Origin: Hymenobacter sp. H14-R3
GTDB taxonomy: Bacteria > Bacteroidota > Bacteroidia > Cytophagales > Hymenobacteraceae
DNA: 64,000 nucleotides
NCBI RefSeq assembly: GCF_030063445.1
Contig: NZ_JASITD010000007.1
Span: forward strand, 1-64,000
Direction of reading: 5' to 3'
The notes under the pieces were generated by a model. It saw only the letters and a list, made by a program, of their open reading frames with translations, searched no databases and had not been told where the DNA came from. A program made the position numbers and the translations under genes. Each line of letters opens with the position of its first letter. The first letter of the stretch is position 1. Positions 48,785 to 57,551 of the stretch are shown piece by piece.

Positions 48785-50830
48785 ATGGCCCGCATCCCCA
48801 AAGAAACCGTTGACCAGATTATCCACACCGCCGACATTCTGGAGGTGGTGGGCGACTACGTGCAGCTCAAGCGCCAGGGCCAGAACTACTGGGCCTGCTG
48901 CCCGTTTCATAACGAGAAGTCGCCCTCGTTTTCGGTAAACCCCAGTAAAGGTTTGTATAAGTGCTTTGGCTGCGGCAAGGCGGGCGGCGTCATCCAGTTT
49001 GTGATGGATGTGGAGGGCAGCAGCTACCCCGAGGCCCTGCGCGCGCTGGCTAAAAAGTACGGCGTGGCCGTGCCCGAAGAGGAGGAGCGCACCCCCGAAG
49101 AGCAGCTGGCCCAAAACGAGCGCGACTCGCAGTATATTGTATCTAGCTGGGCCAAAGACCATTACCATAAGCTGCTCCAAAATACGGAGGAGGGCATGGG
49201 CGTGGGCTACGCCTACCTCAAGGAGCGCGGCCTGAACCTGAACACCATCCAGACCTTCGAGCTGGGCTACTCGCTCGACCAGTGGGACGACCTGCTGAAA
49301 GCCGGTGAGAAAGCCGGCTACCAACTCAAATACCTCGAAAAAACCGGCCTCGTCATCAAGCGCGAAGACGAGCAGGGCCACGACACCGGCCGGCGCTACG
49401 ACCGCTTCCGGGGCCGCGTGATGTTCCCCATTCACAACGTGAGCGGGCGCGTGGTGGGCTTTGGGGCGCGCACCCTGAAGCGCGACGACAAGATGGCGAA
49501 GTACCTCAACTCGCCCGAGTCGGATATTTACCACAAGTCGGACGTGCTCTACGGGCTGTTTCAGGCGCGCCAGCCCATTCGGCAGGCCGAAGTGTGCTAC
49601 CTCGTGGAGGGCTACCTCGACGTGCTTTCATTGCACCAGGGCGGCATCAAAAACGTGGTGGCCTCGTCGGGCACTTCGCTCACGGAAGGGCAAATCCGGC
49701 TCATTAAGCGGTATGCTGACAACGTGACGGTGCTGTACGACGGCGACGCGGCCGGCATCAAGGCCAGCCTGCGCGGCACCGACCTGCTGCTCGAAGGCGG
49801 CCTGAACGTGCGCGTGGTGCTGTTTCCGGACGGCGACGACCCCGACAGCTACATCCGCAAGGTGGGCGACCAGCGCTTTGCCGACTACATCGAGAACCAG
49901 AGCCAGGACTTTATTACCTTCAAAACCACGCTCGTGGCCCGCGAGGCCAGCCACGACCCGGTAAAAAAGGCCGAGGCCATCCGGGAGGTGCTGCACAGCA
50001 TTGCCAAGGTGCCCGACGGCCTCAAGCGCCAGGTGTTCCTGCAGCAAACCGCCGTAGCCTTTGGCTTTGAGGAACAGGTGATTATCACCGAATACAACAA
50101 GCTCCTCAAAACCAGCCCGCCCGGTAGGGGCGGCTCGCAGCCGCCCGCCCCCAGCGCAAACCCGCGCCCCACCGCCCCGCCCCGCCCCCTCACGCCCGAA
50201 GAGGAAATCGAGATGGCCATGTACGGCGTCACGAGCGGCTCGGAGGAGCAGGCGGCCCAGCTGGCGGGCCCCGCCGCCGGCCCCGAGGAGCTAGCCCACC
50301 CCCTCGACCTGCTGCAACAGTGCGAGCAGGCCGTGCTGCGACTGCTGGTGCTCTACGGCCCCCACGAGGTGCAGCCCGACGTGTCGGTGGCGCACTACCT
50401 ACTTAGCCAGCTGGAAGATACGCCGCTGCGCACGCCCCTCTACGCCCAACTGTGGGACGAGTGCCGGGCGGCCTTTTTGCAGGGCCAGCTGCCCACCATG
50501 CGCCAGCTGGCCCACCACGAAGACGGCGCCATCCGCTTGCTGCTGGCCGACTTTGCCACCGAGCGCTATGACCTCAGCCCCAACTGGCGCATCAAGGATA
50601 TTCACGTGCCTACCGAGCTGAACCTCTTGCAGTTGGCCTGCGACAACGCTATTCTGCGCCTTAATAAGTGCCACGTGCAGCGCGAGCGCCAGCAGTGCCT
50701 GGCCCAGCTCAACGACGCCCGCCTCGACGATAATGAGAAGCTGAATTCCCTATTGCGCTACAACGAACTCACCAAGCTCGACAACCAGCTGGCCCAGCTG
50801 CTGGGTACCGTGGTGGCGCGCAATGCGTAA
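48785..50830 (+). CDS. dnaG: DNA primase
   Basis: 681 residues from the ATG at 48785 (MARIPKETVDQIIHTADILEVVGDYV); the frame upstream is non-typical. The CHC2 zinc ribbon is CCPFHNEKSPSFSVNPSKGLYKCFGCG. The TOPRIM core shows VEGYLDVLSLHQ (Glu), LYDGDAAGIKA and FPDGDDPDSYI. Residues 480-520 are a Pro/Arg-rich linker, and the last 140 residues form the helicase-interacting domain. It synthesises RNA primers at the replication fork. The HEAT-like gene starts 19 bases after the stop, suggesting co-transcription. Confidence 0.97.
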   Translation: MARIPKETVDQIIHTADILEVVGDYVQLKRQGQNYWACCPFHNEKSPSFSVNPSKGLYKCFGCGKAGGVIQFVMDVEGSSYPEALRALAKKYGVAVPEEEERTPEEQLAQNERDSQYIVSSWAKDHYHKLLQNTEEGMGVGYAYLKERGLNLNTIQTFELGYSLDQWDDLLKAGEKAGYQLKYLEKTGLVIKREDEQGHDTGRRYDRFRGRVMFPIHNVSGRVVGFGARTLKRDDKMAKYLNSPESDIYHKSDVLYGLFQARQPIRQAEVCYLVEGYLDVLSLHQGGIKNVVASSGTSLTEGQIRLIKRYADNVTVLYDGDAAGIKASLRGTDLLLEGGLNVRVVLFPDGDDPDSYIRKVGDQRFADYIENQSQDFITFKTTLVAREASHDPVKKAEAIREVLHSIAKVPDGLKRQVFLQQTAVAFGFEEQVIITEYNKLLKTSPPGRGGSQPPAPSANPRPTAPPRPLTPEEEIEMAMYGVTSGSEEQAAQLAGPAAGPEELAHPLDLLQQCEQAVLRLLVLYGPHEVQPDVSVAHYLLSQLEDTPLRTPLYAQLWDECRAAFLQGQLPTMRQLAHHEDGAIRLLLADFATERYDLSPNWRIKDIHVPTELNLLQLACDNAILRLNKCHVQRERQQCLAQLNDARLDDNEKLNSLLRYNELTKLDNQLAQLLGTVVARNA

Positions 50831-50849
50831 CTAATTCATAATCAAACTA

Positions 50850-53800
50850 ATGAGTATTGACGTATTCCTGGCTGAACTAGAGACTATCCCCTACGACAAC
50901 CGGGTGCAGCGCATGGTGGCGCTGGGCCAGCAGGCCCGCACCGATGCGGCGGCCGCAAGCCTGCTGCAAACCCTTGCCACCGCCGATGGCTTTTATGAGC
51001 GCCAGCTGGCCCTGCTGGCCTGCTACGGCAGCGCCGACGGGGCGCACGTGCTAGCTGCGCTGGCCGACCAGTCGCGGCTGCTGCGCGGCCTGGCACTCAG
51101 CCTAGTAGCCCACGTGTGCACCGATGCGCAGGTGCGGCTGGCGTTTGGCAGCCTCACGCGCAAGACGCAGCCCAAGCTGCTGCGCAACCTGCGGCAGCGG
51201 GGCCGGCACGCCGCGGTAGATGCGCTGCTGGAAGAGCTGGCCGCCCCCGCCGACGACCGGCTGGCGCAGTTCCTGTATTTCGGCACCGCCGCGCTGGTGG
51301 AAAAATACGTGGCTACGATGCTGCCAGGTTGGGGAATGGACGATTGGGTACGACTGGCAAAGTATCACCCAGACATTGCCTTTGCGCAGCTGCACGCCCA
51401 GCAACAAACGCAGGCCGCCCCGGATGCCCGGCTCTCCTACCACGCAAACGCGGTGCTGCCCGCCCTGGCCGAGCGCCGCCCCGACCACGCCCTGGCCCTG
51501 GTACGCGGGCTGCTGCGCCACGAGCCGCCGGCCCGCATCTATATGCAACCCGTGGCCGAGCGCCGCCCCAACGAACTAGTGGACTTGCTGCTGGCGCACG
51601 AAGACGGCGCGGCGGCCCGCCTCCACCTCAGCCGGCTCGCGCACCGCCTCACCGAGGCCCGGCTGCTGGCGGTGTTGCAGTACCGCCCCGCCTTCGTGGC
51701 CGACTACGCGGCCTGGCTGCATCGCGTGCCGCCTGCGGTGCGCCGCGCCGCGTTTGGCGTGGCCGGCAACGGGTGGCGTAGTGCCGGAGGCGTGTTGCCG
51801 GCTTCCATAGTAGCGCTGCTGCCCAGCGAGTTGCGCGAAGCCGAGGCCCGCCACCACCTGGCCCTGCCCACCCTGGCCACGCGCCCGGCCCAGCGGCTGC
51901 CCTACGCCACCTTCCTGCCCTGGGACGAGGCCCGTGCCGTGCTCGACCCCTTCGTGCGCAACCCCGATGCCGACTTGCGCACCGTGGCGCTGGCCGCGCA
52001 AATAGGGGTGGCCCGCTACCACCGCGCCCAGCTGCCAGCGGCGCTGGCCCTGGTGCGCGCCCGCGCCAACGAGCAAGACCCGGTGCGGCAAGCCATGCTG
52101 GGGGAACTTGCCAGCCTGCCGCCGGCCCGCTGGCAAGTGATTCATTTAGAAGAGTTAAGCCAGCTTATTCGCGATGCCCTGAACGCCGCCGACTTATCGG
52201 CGGGCACCGCCCGCTATGCCGAGCAGCTGGTGGTGGCGCTGGTGCCGTTTCATGCCGAGTGGGCGGCGGCGTGGCTGGGCGAGCTGGCGAAGTTGCGGGG
52301 AGTGATTTATTTTTCAGCCCTCGGCGACCGCCTCACCGATGCCGACGTGCGGCGGATTGTGCCGGCCCTGCTGCCCGTGCTGCAAGCCTGGGCCACCCGC
52401 GAGCGCGAATCGCTACTGGTGCAGGCGGCCCGCAGCCTGGGCCGGCGGCTGCGCGTGTTCGACGAGCTGGTAGACCTGCTGGAGCGCGTGCTGGCCACCA
52501 CGCCGCATGTTCACGTGGCTTCCCCGGTTTTGCAGCTGCTGGCCGAGCACCGGCCCGGCCGCTTCACTACCCTTTTGCCGGCCCTGCTAGCCAGCGACCC
52601 CAGCGTAATAACGCTGCCCGTGGTGTATACCTACCTGCATTACCAGCGGCAAGACCTGCTCACGCCGTTTTTGGGGCAGCACGCCTACAAGGGTCGATTC
52701 TCGACCGGCAACACGCGCTTTGTGCTGCCCCTGCTCACGGGCTTCCACCGCTGGGTTCCGGCGCAGCAGCGTTTGTTTGCCGAAACGCTCACGCAGCTTA
52801 CGCAAGATGGGCAGCGCGATACCTACGCGCAGTTTCGGGCTATTCACCAGCTGGCCGCGCTGCCGGCAATTATGCCGACGCGTCTGCTTAGCCTGGCCGA
52901 TGCGCGCATGGAGCGCCTCGCCGTGCGCGACACCGCGCTGCGGGCCCTGGCCCGGCTCGACGGCGGGCAGGGCGTGCCGGTGCTGGTGGAGGCCCTGGAC
53001 GATGTTCGCGCCCGCATCGCCATTTATGCCCTGCGCTCGACGCTGCTGGAAATGCCCCCCGCGCGGGCGCTGGCCCTGCTGCAAGCCGTGCCCACCACCA
53101 AAGTAACGGTGGCCAAGGAAGTGCTGCGCCTGCTCGGCGACCTCGACACGCCGGCCGCCTACCCGCTGCTGCTCGACATGGCCGCCCGCCCGCTGCACCG
53201 CGACGTGCGCGTGGCCCTGCTCCGCGCCCTGTGGACGCAGCTGGAGCGCCCCGAAACGTGGCCCATTCTGCTGGCCGCCGCCGCCGACCCCGACCCGGCC
53301 GGGGCCGCCGGCGTGGTCTGGCTGCCCACCGACCGGCTCTCGCCCGCCGTGCAGCAGCAGGTGCTGACGCTGCTGGCTGCGCTGCTCGGCCACCCCGATG
53401 CCTTGCTGCGGGTGCAGGTACTGAGCCGCTTGGCCTCGCTGCCGCTCGCCGACCCTGGCCGGGTATTGCTGCCGCCGCTGCTCGCCCGCCTGCACTCGCC
53501 GCTGCCCGACGAGTACCAGGCCGCCGCCCGCGCCCTGTTTGCCACCTACGCCGCCCAGGATGCCGCCGCCATTGCCGAAACCGTGGCCCAGGTGCTGCCC
53601 GAGCGGCGCGTGCTGCAAGCCACGCTCACGGCCCTGCTCACCGCCCTCGACAGCAACCGCAGCCGCTTGCAGCCCGTGGTGCACGCCATGCTGGCCGTGC
53701 TGCGGCCCGACCCGCTCACGGTGCGGCTACAAGTGCGGCTCGCCCTGGCGGGGTTGCCCTGGCCCGAGCTGGCCCCGTACCTCACTAGCCTGGCCGCCAC

Positions 53801-54101
53801 CGACGCCCTGGACGCGGAGGTGCTCATGGCCACCGTACACGCCCTGGAGTCAATCAGGCAACGTATTGCCAATCAGGCAGATGTCGAGGCATTGCTTGCC
53901 ATTGAGGATGCCCTGGCTGCCAGCCCCGATGCCCGCCTGCGCCGGGTGGCCCTGGCTGCGCTGTGCACCCAGGCCACCCGGCCTGCCGGCTGGACGGCCG
54001 CCCTGCGCACGCGCCTCGACCACTACCGCGCCGACCCGGCCCCGCTCGTGGCCGCCCCCGCGCAGTTCACCTTCCCACCGGCCGATGCAGTCAACAAGTA
54101 A
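50850..54101 (+). CDS. Large HEAT-repeat-like protein, unknown function
   Basis: A 1083-residue helical protein made of repeated Ala/Leu/Arg/Pro helix pairs (for example ALALVRGLLRHEPPARIYMQPVAERRPNELVDLL, ATRAAGW-like endings, and ALRALARLDGGQGVPVLVEALDDVRARIAIYALRSTLLEMPPARALALL). The repeat spacing of 35-40 residues and helix pairs fit HEAT/Armadillo-like solenoids used as scaffolds. No signal peptide or membrane segment. It directly follows dnaG by 19 bases, so translation may be coupled, but no replication role is established. I do not recognise a named family. Confidence 0.78.
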   Translation: MSIDVFLAELETIPYDNRVQRMVALGQQARTDAAAASLLQTLATADGFYERQLALLACYGSADGAHVLAALADQSRLLRGLALSLVAHVCTDAQVRLAFGSLTRKTQPKLLRNLRQRGRHAAVDALLEELAAPADDRLAQFLYFGTAALVEKYVATMLPGWGMDDWVRLAKYHPDIAFAQLHAQQQTQAAPDARLSYHANAVLPALAERRPDHALALVRGLLRHEPPARIYMQPVAERRPNELVDLLLAHEDGAAARLHLSRLAHRLTEARLLAVLQYRPAFVADYAAWLHRVPPAVRRAAFGVAGNGWRSAGGVLPASIVALLPSELREAEARHHLALPTLATRPAQRLPYATFLPWDEARAVLDPFVRNPDADLRTVALAAQIGVARYHRAQLPAALALVRARANEQDPVRQAMLGELASLPPARWQVIHLEELSQLIRDALNAADLSAGTARYAEQLVVALVPFHAEWAAAWLGELAKLRGVIYFSALGDRLTDADVRRIVPALLPVLQAWATRERESLLVQAARSLGRRLRVFDELVDLLERVLATTPHVHVASPVLQLLAEHRPGRFTTLLPALLASDPSVITLPVVYTYLHYQRQDLLTPFLGQHAYKGRFSTGNTRFVLPLLTGFHRWVPAQQRLFAETLTQLTQDGQRDTYAQFRAIHQLAALPAIMPTRLLSLADARMERLAVRDTALRALARLDGGQGVPVLVEALDDVRARIAIYALRSTLLEMPPARALALLQAVPTTKVTVAKEVLRLLGDLDTPAAYPLLLDMAARPLHRDVRVALLRALWTQLERPETWPILLAAAADPDPAGAAGVVWLPTDRLSPAVQQQVLTLLAALLGHPDALLRVQVLSRLASLPLADPGRVLLPPLLARLHSPLPDEYQAAARALFATYAAQDAAAIAETVAQVLPERRVLQATLTALLTALDSNRSRLQPVVHAMLAVLRPDPLTVRLQVRLALAGLPWPELAPYLTSLAATDALDAEVLMATVHALESIRQRIANQADVEALLAIEDALAASPDARLRRVALAALCTQATRPAGWTAALRTRLDHYRADPAPLVAAPAQFTFPPADAVNK

Positions 54102-54154
54102 CAGTGCTGGTGGATGGCACGGGGCCGCGCCCCGTGCCATCCACCAGCACTGTT
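54100..54154. terminator. Perfect 25-bp hairpin between HEAT-like and K+ channel genes
   Basis: Bases 54100-54124 (AACAGTGCTGGTGGATGGCA, then CGGGG) are perfectly inverted at 54130-54154 around a 5-base loop. It starts at the stop of the HEAT-like gene and ends 25 bases before the channel start. No long T run follows; an AT-rich stretch does. Confidence 0.8.
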
Positions 54155-54188
54155 AAATATGTTAAATGATACGTGTTAAATGTTAAAG
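54151..54188. repeat. Direct repeats TGTTAAAT before the channel start
   Basis: TGTTAAAT occurs at 54151-54158, 54160-54167 and 54174-54181; a fourth, TGTTAAAG, starts at 54181 and covers the ATG region. Possible regulator-binding sites or an AT-rich translation-initiation region. Confidence 0.45.
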
Positions 54189-55205
54189 CAACTCAACCTT
54201 TCCCGCCTGTGGCTGGCCCTGGGCCTGCTTGCGCTCAGCTTTGCGGTGGGGGTGGGGGGCTTCATGATGCTGGAAGATTATTCCTTCATCGACGCCTTCT
54301 ACATGACGGTGATAACGGCCTCCACGGTCGGCTTTGGCGAGGTGCACCCGCTCTCCGACGCGGGTCGGCTGTTCACTTCGTTCTATATCTTATTCAACCT
54401 GCTGGTGGTGGCCTACCTCGTGTCGGTGCTCACCACGTACATTTTTGATGGCGAGCTGCGCCACCTTTTTCGCATGATTCGCGCCGACCAGGAAATTAAG
54501 AGCTTTCGTAACCACGTGATTGTCTGTGGTTTCGGCCGCAATGGCTACAAGGCCTACGACGAGCTACGCCAAAGCGGCACGCTGGCCGTAGTGGTGGAGC
54601 AAAGCCAGGCTCTGGTGGCGTCCATCAACGAGCCCCGGGGCACGGCACCCCGCATTCCGATGGTGCTGGGCGACGCCACCACCGAAACCTCCCTGCGCCA
54701 GGCCGGTATCGAGCACGCCCGCGCCCTCATCACGGCCTTGCCCAAAGATGCTGATAATGTGTTTGTGGCCCTCACTGCCCGCGAGCTTAACCCGCACCTC
54801 ACCATCATTGCCCGGGCCAGTGCCCGCAGCAGCGTGAGCAAGCTGATTTCGGCGGGGGCCAACTCGGTGGTGATGCCCGACGAAATTGGCGGCTCGCACA
54901 TGGCCAACCTCATTATTCGCCCCGAGGTCATTCGGTTTCTGGACATGATTTCGGGACTCGGCCCCAACAAGCTGCGCCTCGAAGAGCTGTCCTTCAGCGA
55001 GATGCGGCCCACCCTGCGCGGCCAAAGCATTCGGGAGCTGGATGTGCGCTCGCGCACCGGGGCCACCGTTATTGCCCTGCGCCGCGGCCAGGGCGGCGAG
55101 CTGGAAGTGAGCCCCGCCGCCGATTACCGCCCCGCCGCCGGCGATGTGTTGCTGGTGCTCGGCAACGAGGCCCAAATCCAGGCCGTGCACAACCAGTACA
55201 AATAG
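54180..55205 (+). CDS. Two-helix potassium channel with RCK (TrkA) domains
   Basis: A 341-residue channel subunit. Transmembrane helix 1 (about 10-30), pore loop (38-54; the filter TVGFGE replaces TVGYGD) and helix 2 (65-85). The cytoplasmic part has an RCK N-domain with FRNHVIVCGFGRNGYKAYDEL (Rossmann) and ALITALPKDADNVFVALTAREL, and an RCK C-domain (260-340). Ligand-gated K+ channels of the MthK/GsuK type have this layout. The Phe-for-Tyr filter and a Glu for Asp are seen in some bacterial channels. No partner gene nearby. Confidence 0.92.
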   Translation: MLKQLNLSRLWLALGLLALSFAVGVGGFMMLEDYSFIDAFYMTVITASTVGFGEVHPLSDAGRLFTSFYILFNLLVVAYLVSVLTTYIFDGELRHLFRMIRADQEIKSFRNHVIVCGFGRNGYKAYDELRQSGTLAVVVEQSQALVASINEPRGTAPRIPMVLGDATTETSLRQAGIEHARALITALPKDADNVFVALTARELNPHLTIIARASARSSVSKLISAGANSVVMPDEIGGSHMANLIIRPEVIRFLDMISGLGPNKLRLEELSFSEMRPTLRGQSIRELDVRSRTGATVIALRRGQGGELEVSPAADYRPAAGDVLLVLGNEAQIQAVHNQYK

Positions 55206-55234
55206 GCGGCAATGCTGCATCCGCGCGCGCTGAA

Positions 55235-56209
55235 TTAATTGCCCCCGGCTGCTACCCCCAGTTGCGCGTCCCAATAATTAAGCATGTCCTGCAACGTCTG
55301 CGCGAACGGAATAACCGGTTGCCAGCCGCAGTGCGCCTTGATTTTGGCGTTGCTACCCACTATCACCGGGTTATCAACGGGCCTGATTAGCTTGGCACTG
55401 CTGGTGTAGCTGTGCGCTACGCCAGCTAGCTGCATCATTTTGGTAATAACTTCCTCCAGCGAGTACCCCTGGTTGCTACAAATATTATAAACTTCGCCCT
55501 TGGTGCCACTCGCCATGAGGGCAGTATAGGCCTTCACCACGTCGCGCACATCCAGGAAATCCCGGATAATATGCACATTACCCACTTCGATGGTATTAAT
55601 TAAACCCCGCTTGTACTGAATAATTTGCTTGGCAAAAGAGGAGATAACAAAATTGCCTTTTTGGTTGGGCCCGATGTGGTTAAACGAGCGCGTCATAATA
55701 ATATCCAGGCCGTAGCCCTGCACGTAAACCTTGTTCAGTAGCTCCTGCGCCATCCGGGCTACCGCGTAGGGACTAACCGGGTTAAAGGCCAATTCCTCAG
55801 TCAGGGGCAGGTTTTCGGCCGCTACTATGCCGTATTCTTCCGAGGAGCCAACGGACAGGATGCGACATTTCAGCCCAAGCAGGCGCACGCTTTCCACCAA
55901 ATTCAAAAAAATATTCGTGTTATTCTGAAAGCTTTTAATCTGCTTGAACCAGCTGTAGGAAACACTGCTGTCGGAGGCCAGATGGTAGATATAATCAGGC
56001 CGAAATTGCTAGAGAATTGCTTGTAATTCTTCCTGATTAGTTAAGTCGATTTTTTTGACGCTGATTGTTAAATTCTTTATGGAAAACGCCTCGAAATACT
56101 GGCTGCGCGACAACCTCAGAATAGTGAATTCGTCCGCAGAGTCGGCCAGGTGGTCTAGTAAATATTTGCCAACAAAGCCAGTGAATCCGGTTATCAGTAC
56201 ACGTTTCAT
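55235..56209 (-). pseudogene. GDP-mannose 4,6-dehydratase-like gene with in-frame amber codon
   Basis: The frame from 56209 to 55235 encodes a 324-codon extended SDR protein with MKRVLITGFTGFVGKYLLDHL at the start, but codon 67 is TAG (minus-strand stop; CTA at 56009-56011). Beyond it the frame continues with QFRPDYIYHLASDSSVSYSWF and the conserved SVGSSEEYGIV (about codons 120-130). The active-site region reads SPYAVAR, with Arg at the position usually held by Lys of YxxxK. The gene is clearly more AT-rich than its surroundings, so it is probably horizontally acquired. One substitution could restore it. A sequencing error cannot be excluded. Confidence 0.78.
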
Positions 56210-56347
56210 TATTTCCCCATATTGAGCCGGTTTTGCAGAGGCCGGCCAGTCAAAAGCTGCAGCTTACCGCTGCCCGGCCGTGAGCCAGCAGCCGGGCCCG
56301 CCCCGTTTACTGCATCGGCGTCGGCGCTTAGTTAATTCTCTTTCTTC

Positions 56348-57511
56348 ATGCACATTGCCGTTACCACGCGCTTTCTGCTGCCCGGCAACCAGCTGGAAGG
56401 CCTGGGCCGCTACACGTTTGAAACCCTGAGCCACCTGGTGCGCCAACACCCGGAGTGCACGTTCCACTTTCTATTCGACCGGCCCTACGACCCCCGCTAC
56501 TTGCTGGGTCCCAACGTGGTACCCCACGTGCTGCTGCCCCCCGCGCGCCACCCCCTGCTGATGCTGGCCTGGTACGAGGGGGCCGTGGCCTGGTGGCTGC
56601 GGCGGCATCGCCCGGCCGTTTTGCTCTCGCCCGAGGCCTTCACGGTGCTGGGCACGCGCGTGCCGCGGGTGCTGGTAGTGCACGATTTGTCGTACCTGCA
56701 CCGCCCCCACGATGTGGCGGGCCTCATGCAGCGCTACTACACCTACTTTATGCCGCGCTTCATCCGGGCCGCCACGCAGCTGGTGGCCGTGTCGGAAACC
56801 ACCCGGCTCGATGTGGCCGAGCAGTTTGGGCTGCCGGCCGCGCGCATCAGGGTGGCGTATAATGCGCCGGCCGCGCATTTTCGGCCGCAGCCGCCCGCCC
56901 GGCAGGTGGCCGTGCGGGCGCAGTTCAGCCAGGGCCAGCCGTACTTTTTGTTTGTGGGGGCCTTGCAGCCGCGCAAAAATTTAGAAAATTTACTCATAGC
57001 CTTTGGCCTGTTCAAGGCTGCCGGGGCAGCGGGAAGTGCGCCCGCGCGGGCGGCTGCCGTGCAGCTGCTGATTGTGGGCCGCGAGGCTTGGCGGGCCGGG
57101 CCCATTTTTGAAGCCTACCAAGCCCTGACGCCGGCCGTGCGGGCCGCCGTGCACTTCACGGGTCGCGTGAGCGAGGAGGAGCTGTCGGGCCTGTACGCCG
57201 CCGCGCTGGCTACGGTGTATGTGCCCTTTTTTGAAGGCTTTGGCTTGCCCGTAGTAGAGGCGCAGGCCAGCGGCTGCCCGGTTATCACGTCCAATTTGTC
57301 GTCGCTGCCCGAGGTGGCGGGCGGTGCGGGCGGGGCCCTGCTCTGCAACCCGCACCAGCCGCCAGCCATTGCCGCAGCCCTCACCCAGCTAAGCCAGGAC
57401 GCGGCCCTGCGGGCGCGCCTGCAAGCCGCGGGCCTGGCCAATGCCGCCCGTTTTTCGTGGGCCCGCAGCGCCGAGGTGCTGTGGCAGGCGGTGCAGGCCG
57501 CCCTTAAGTAG
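56348..57511 (+). CDS. GT4-family glycosyltransferase
   Basis: A 387-residue GT-B fold enzyme. The N-terminal HIAVTTRFLLPGNQLEGLGRYTFETLSHLVRQHPE is the typical acceptor domain, ARAVLLSPEAF/VPRVLVVHDLSYL follows, and the C-domain has FVGALQPRKNLENLLIAFGLFK and FEGFGLPVVEAQASGCPVITSNLSSLPEVAGGAG, the EX7E-type motif of GT4 enzymes. It is part of a three-gene glycosyltransferase run next to a nucleotide-sugar gene. It probably adds a sugar to an envelope polysaccharide; donor unknown. Confidence 0.92.
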   Translation: MHIAVTTRFLLPGNQLEGLGRYTFETLSHLVRQHPECTFHFLFDRPYDPRYLLGPNVVPHVLLPPARHPLLMLAWYEGAVAWWLRRHRPAVLLSPEAFTVLGTRVPRVLVVHDLSYLHRPHDVAGLMQRYYTYFMPRFIRAATQLVAVSETTRLDVAEQFGLPAARIRVAYNAPAAHFRPQPPARQVAVRAQFSQGQPYFLFVGALQPRKNLENLLIAFGLFKAAGAAGSAPARAAAVQLLIVGREAWRAGPIFEAYQALTPAVRAAVHFTGRVSEEELSGLYAAALATVYVPFFEGFGLPVVEAQASGCPVITSNLSSLPEVAGGAGGALLCNPHQPPAIAAALTQLSQDAALRARLQAAGLANAARFSWARSAEVLWQAVQAALK

Positions 57512-57551
57512 TCGTCTACGTAAGGATAGCCCGGGCTTACCTTCGCTGCCA

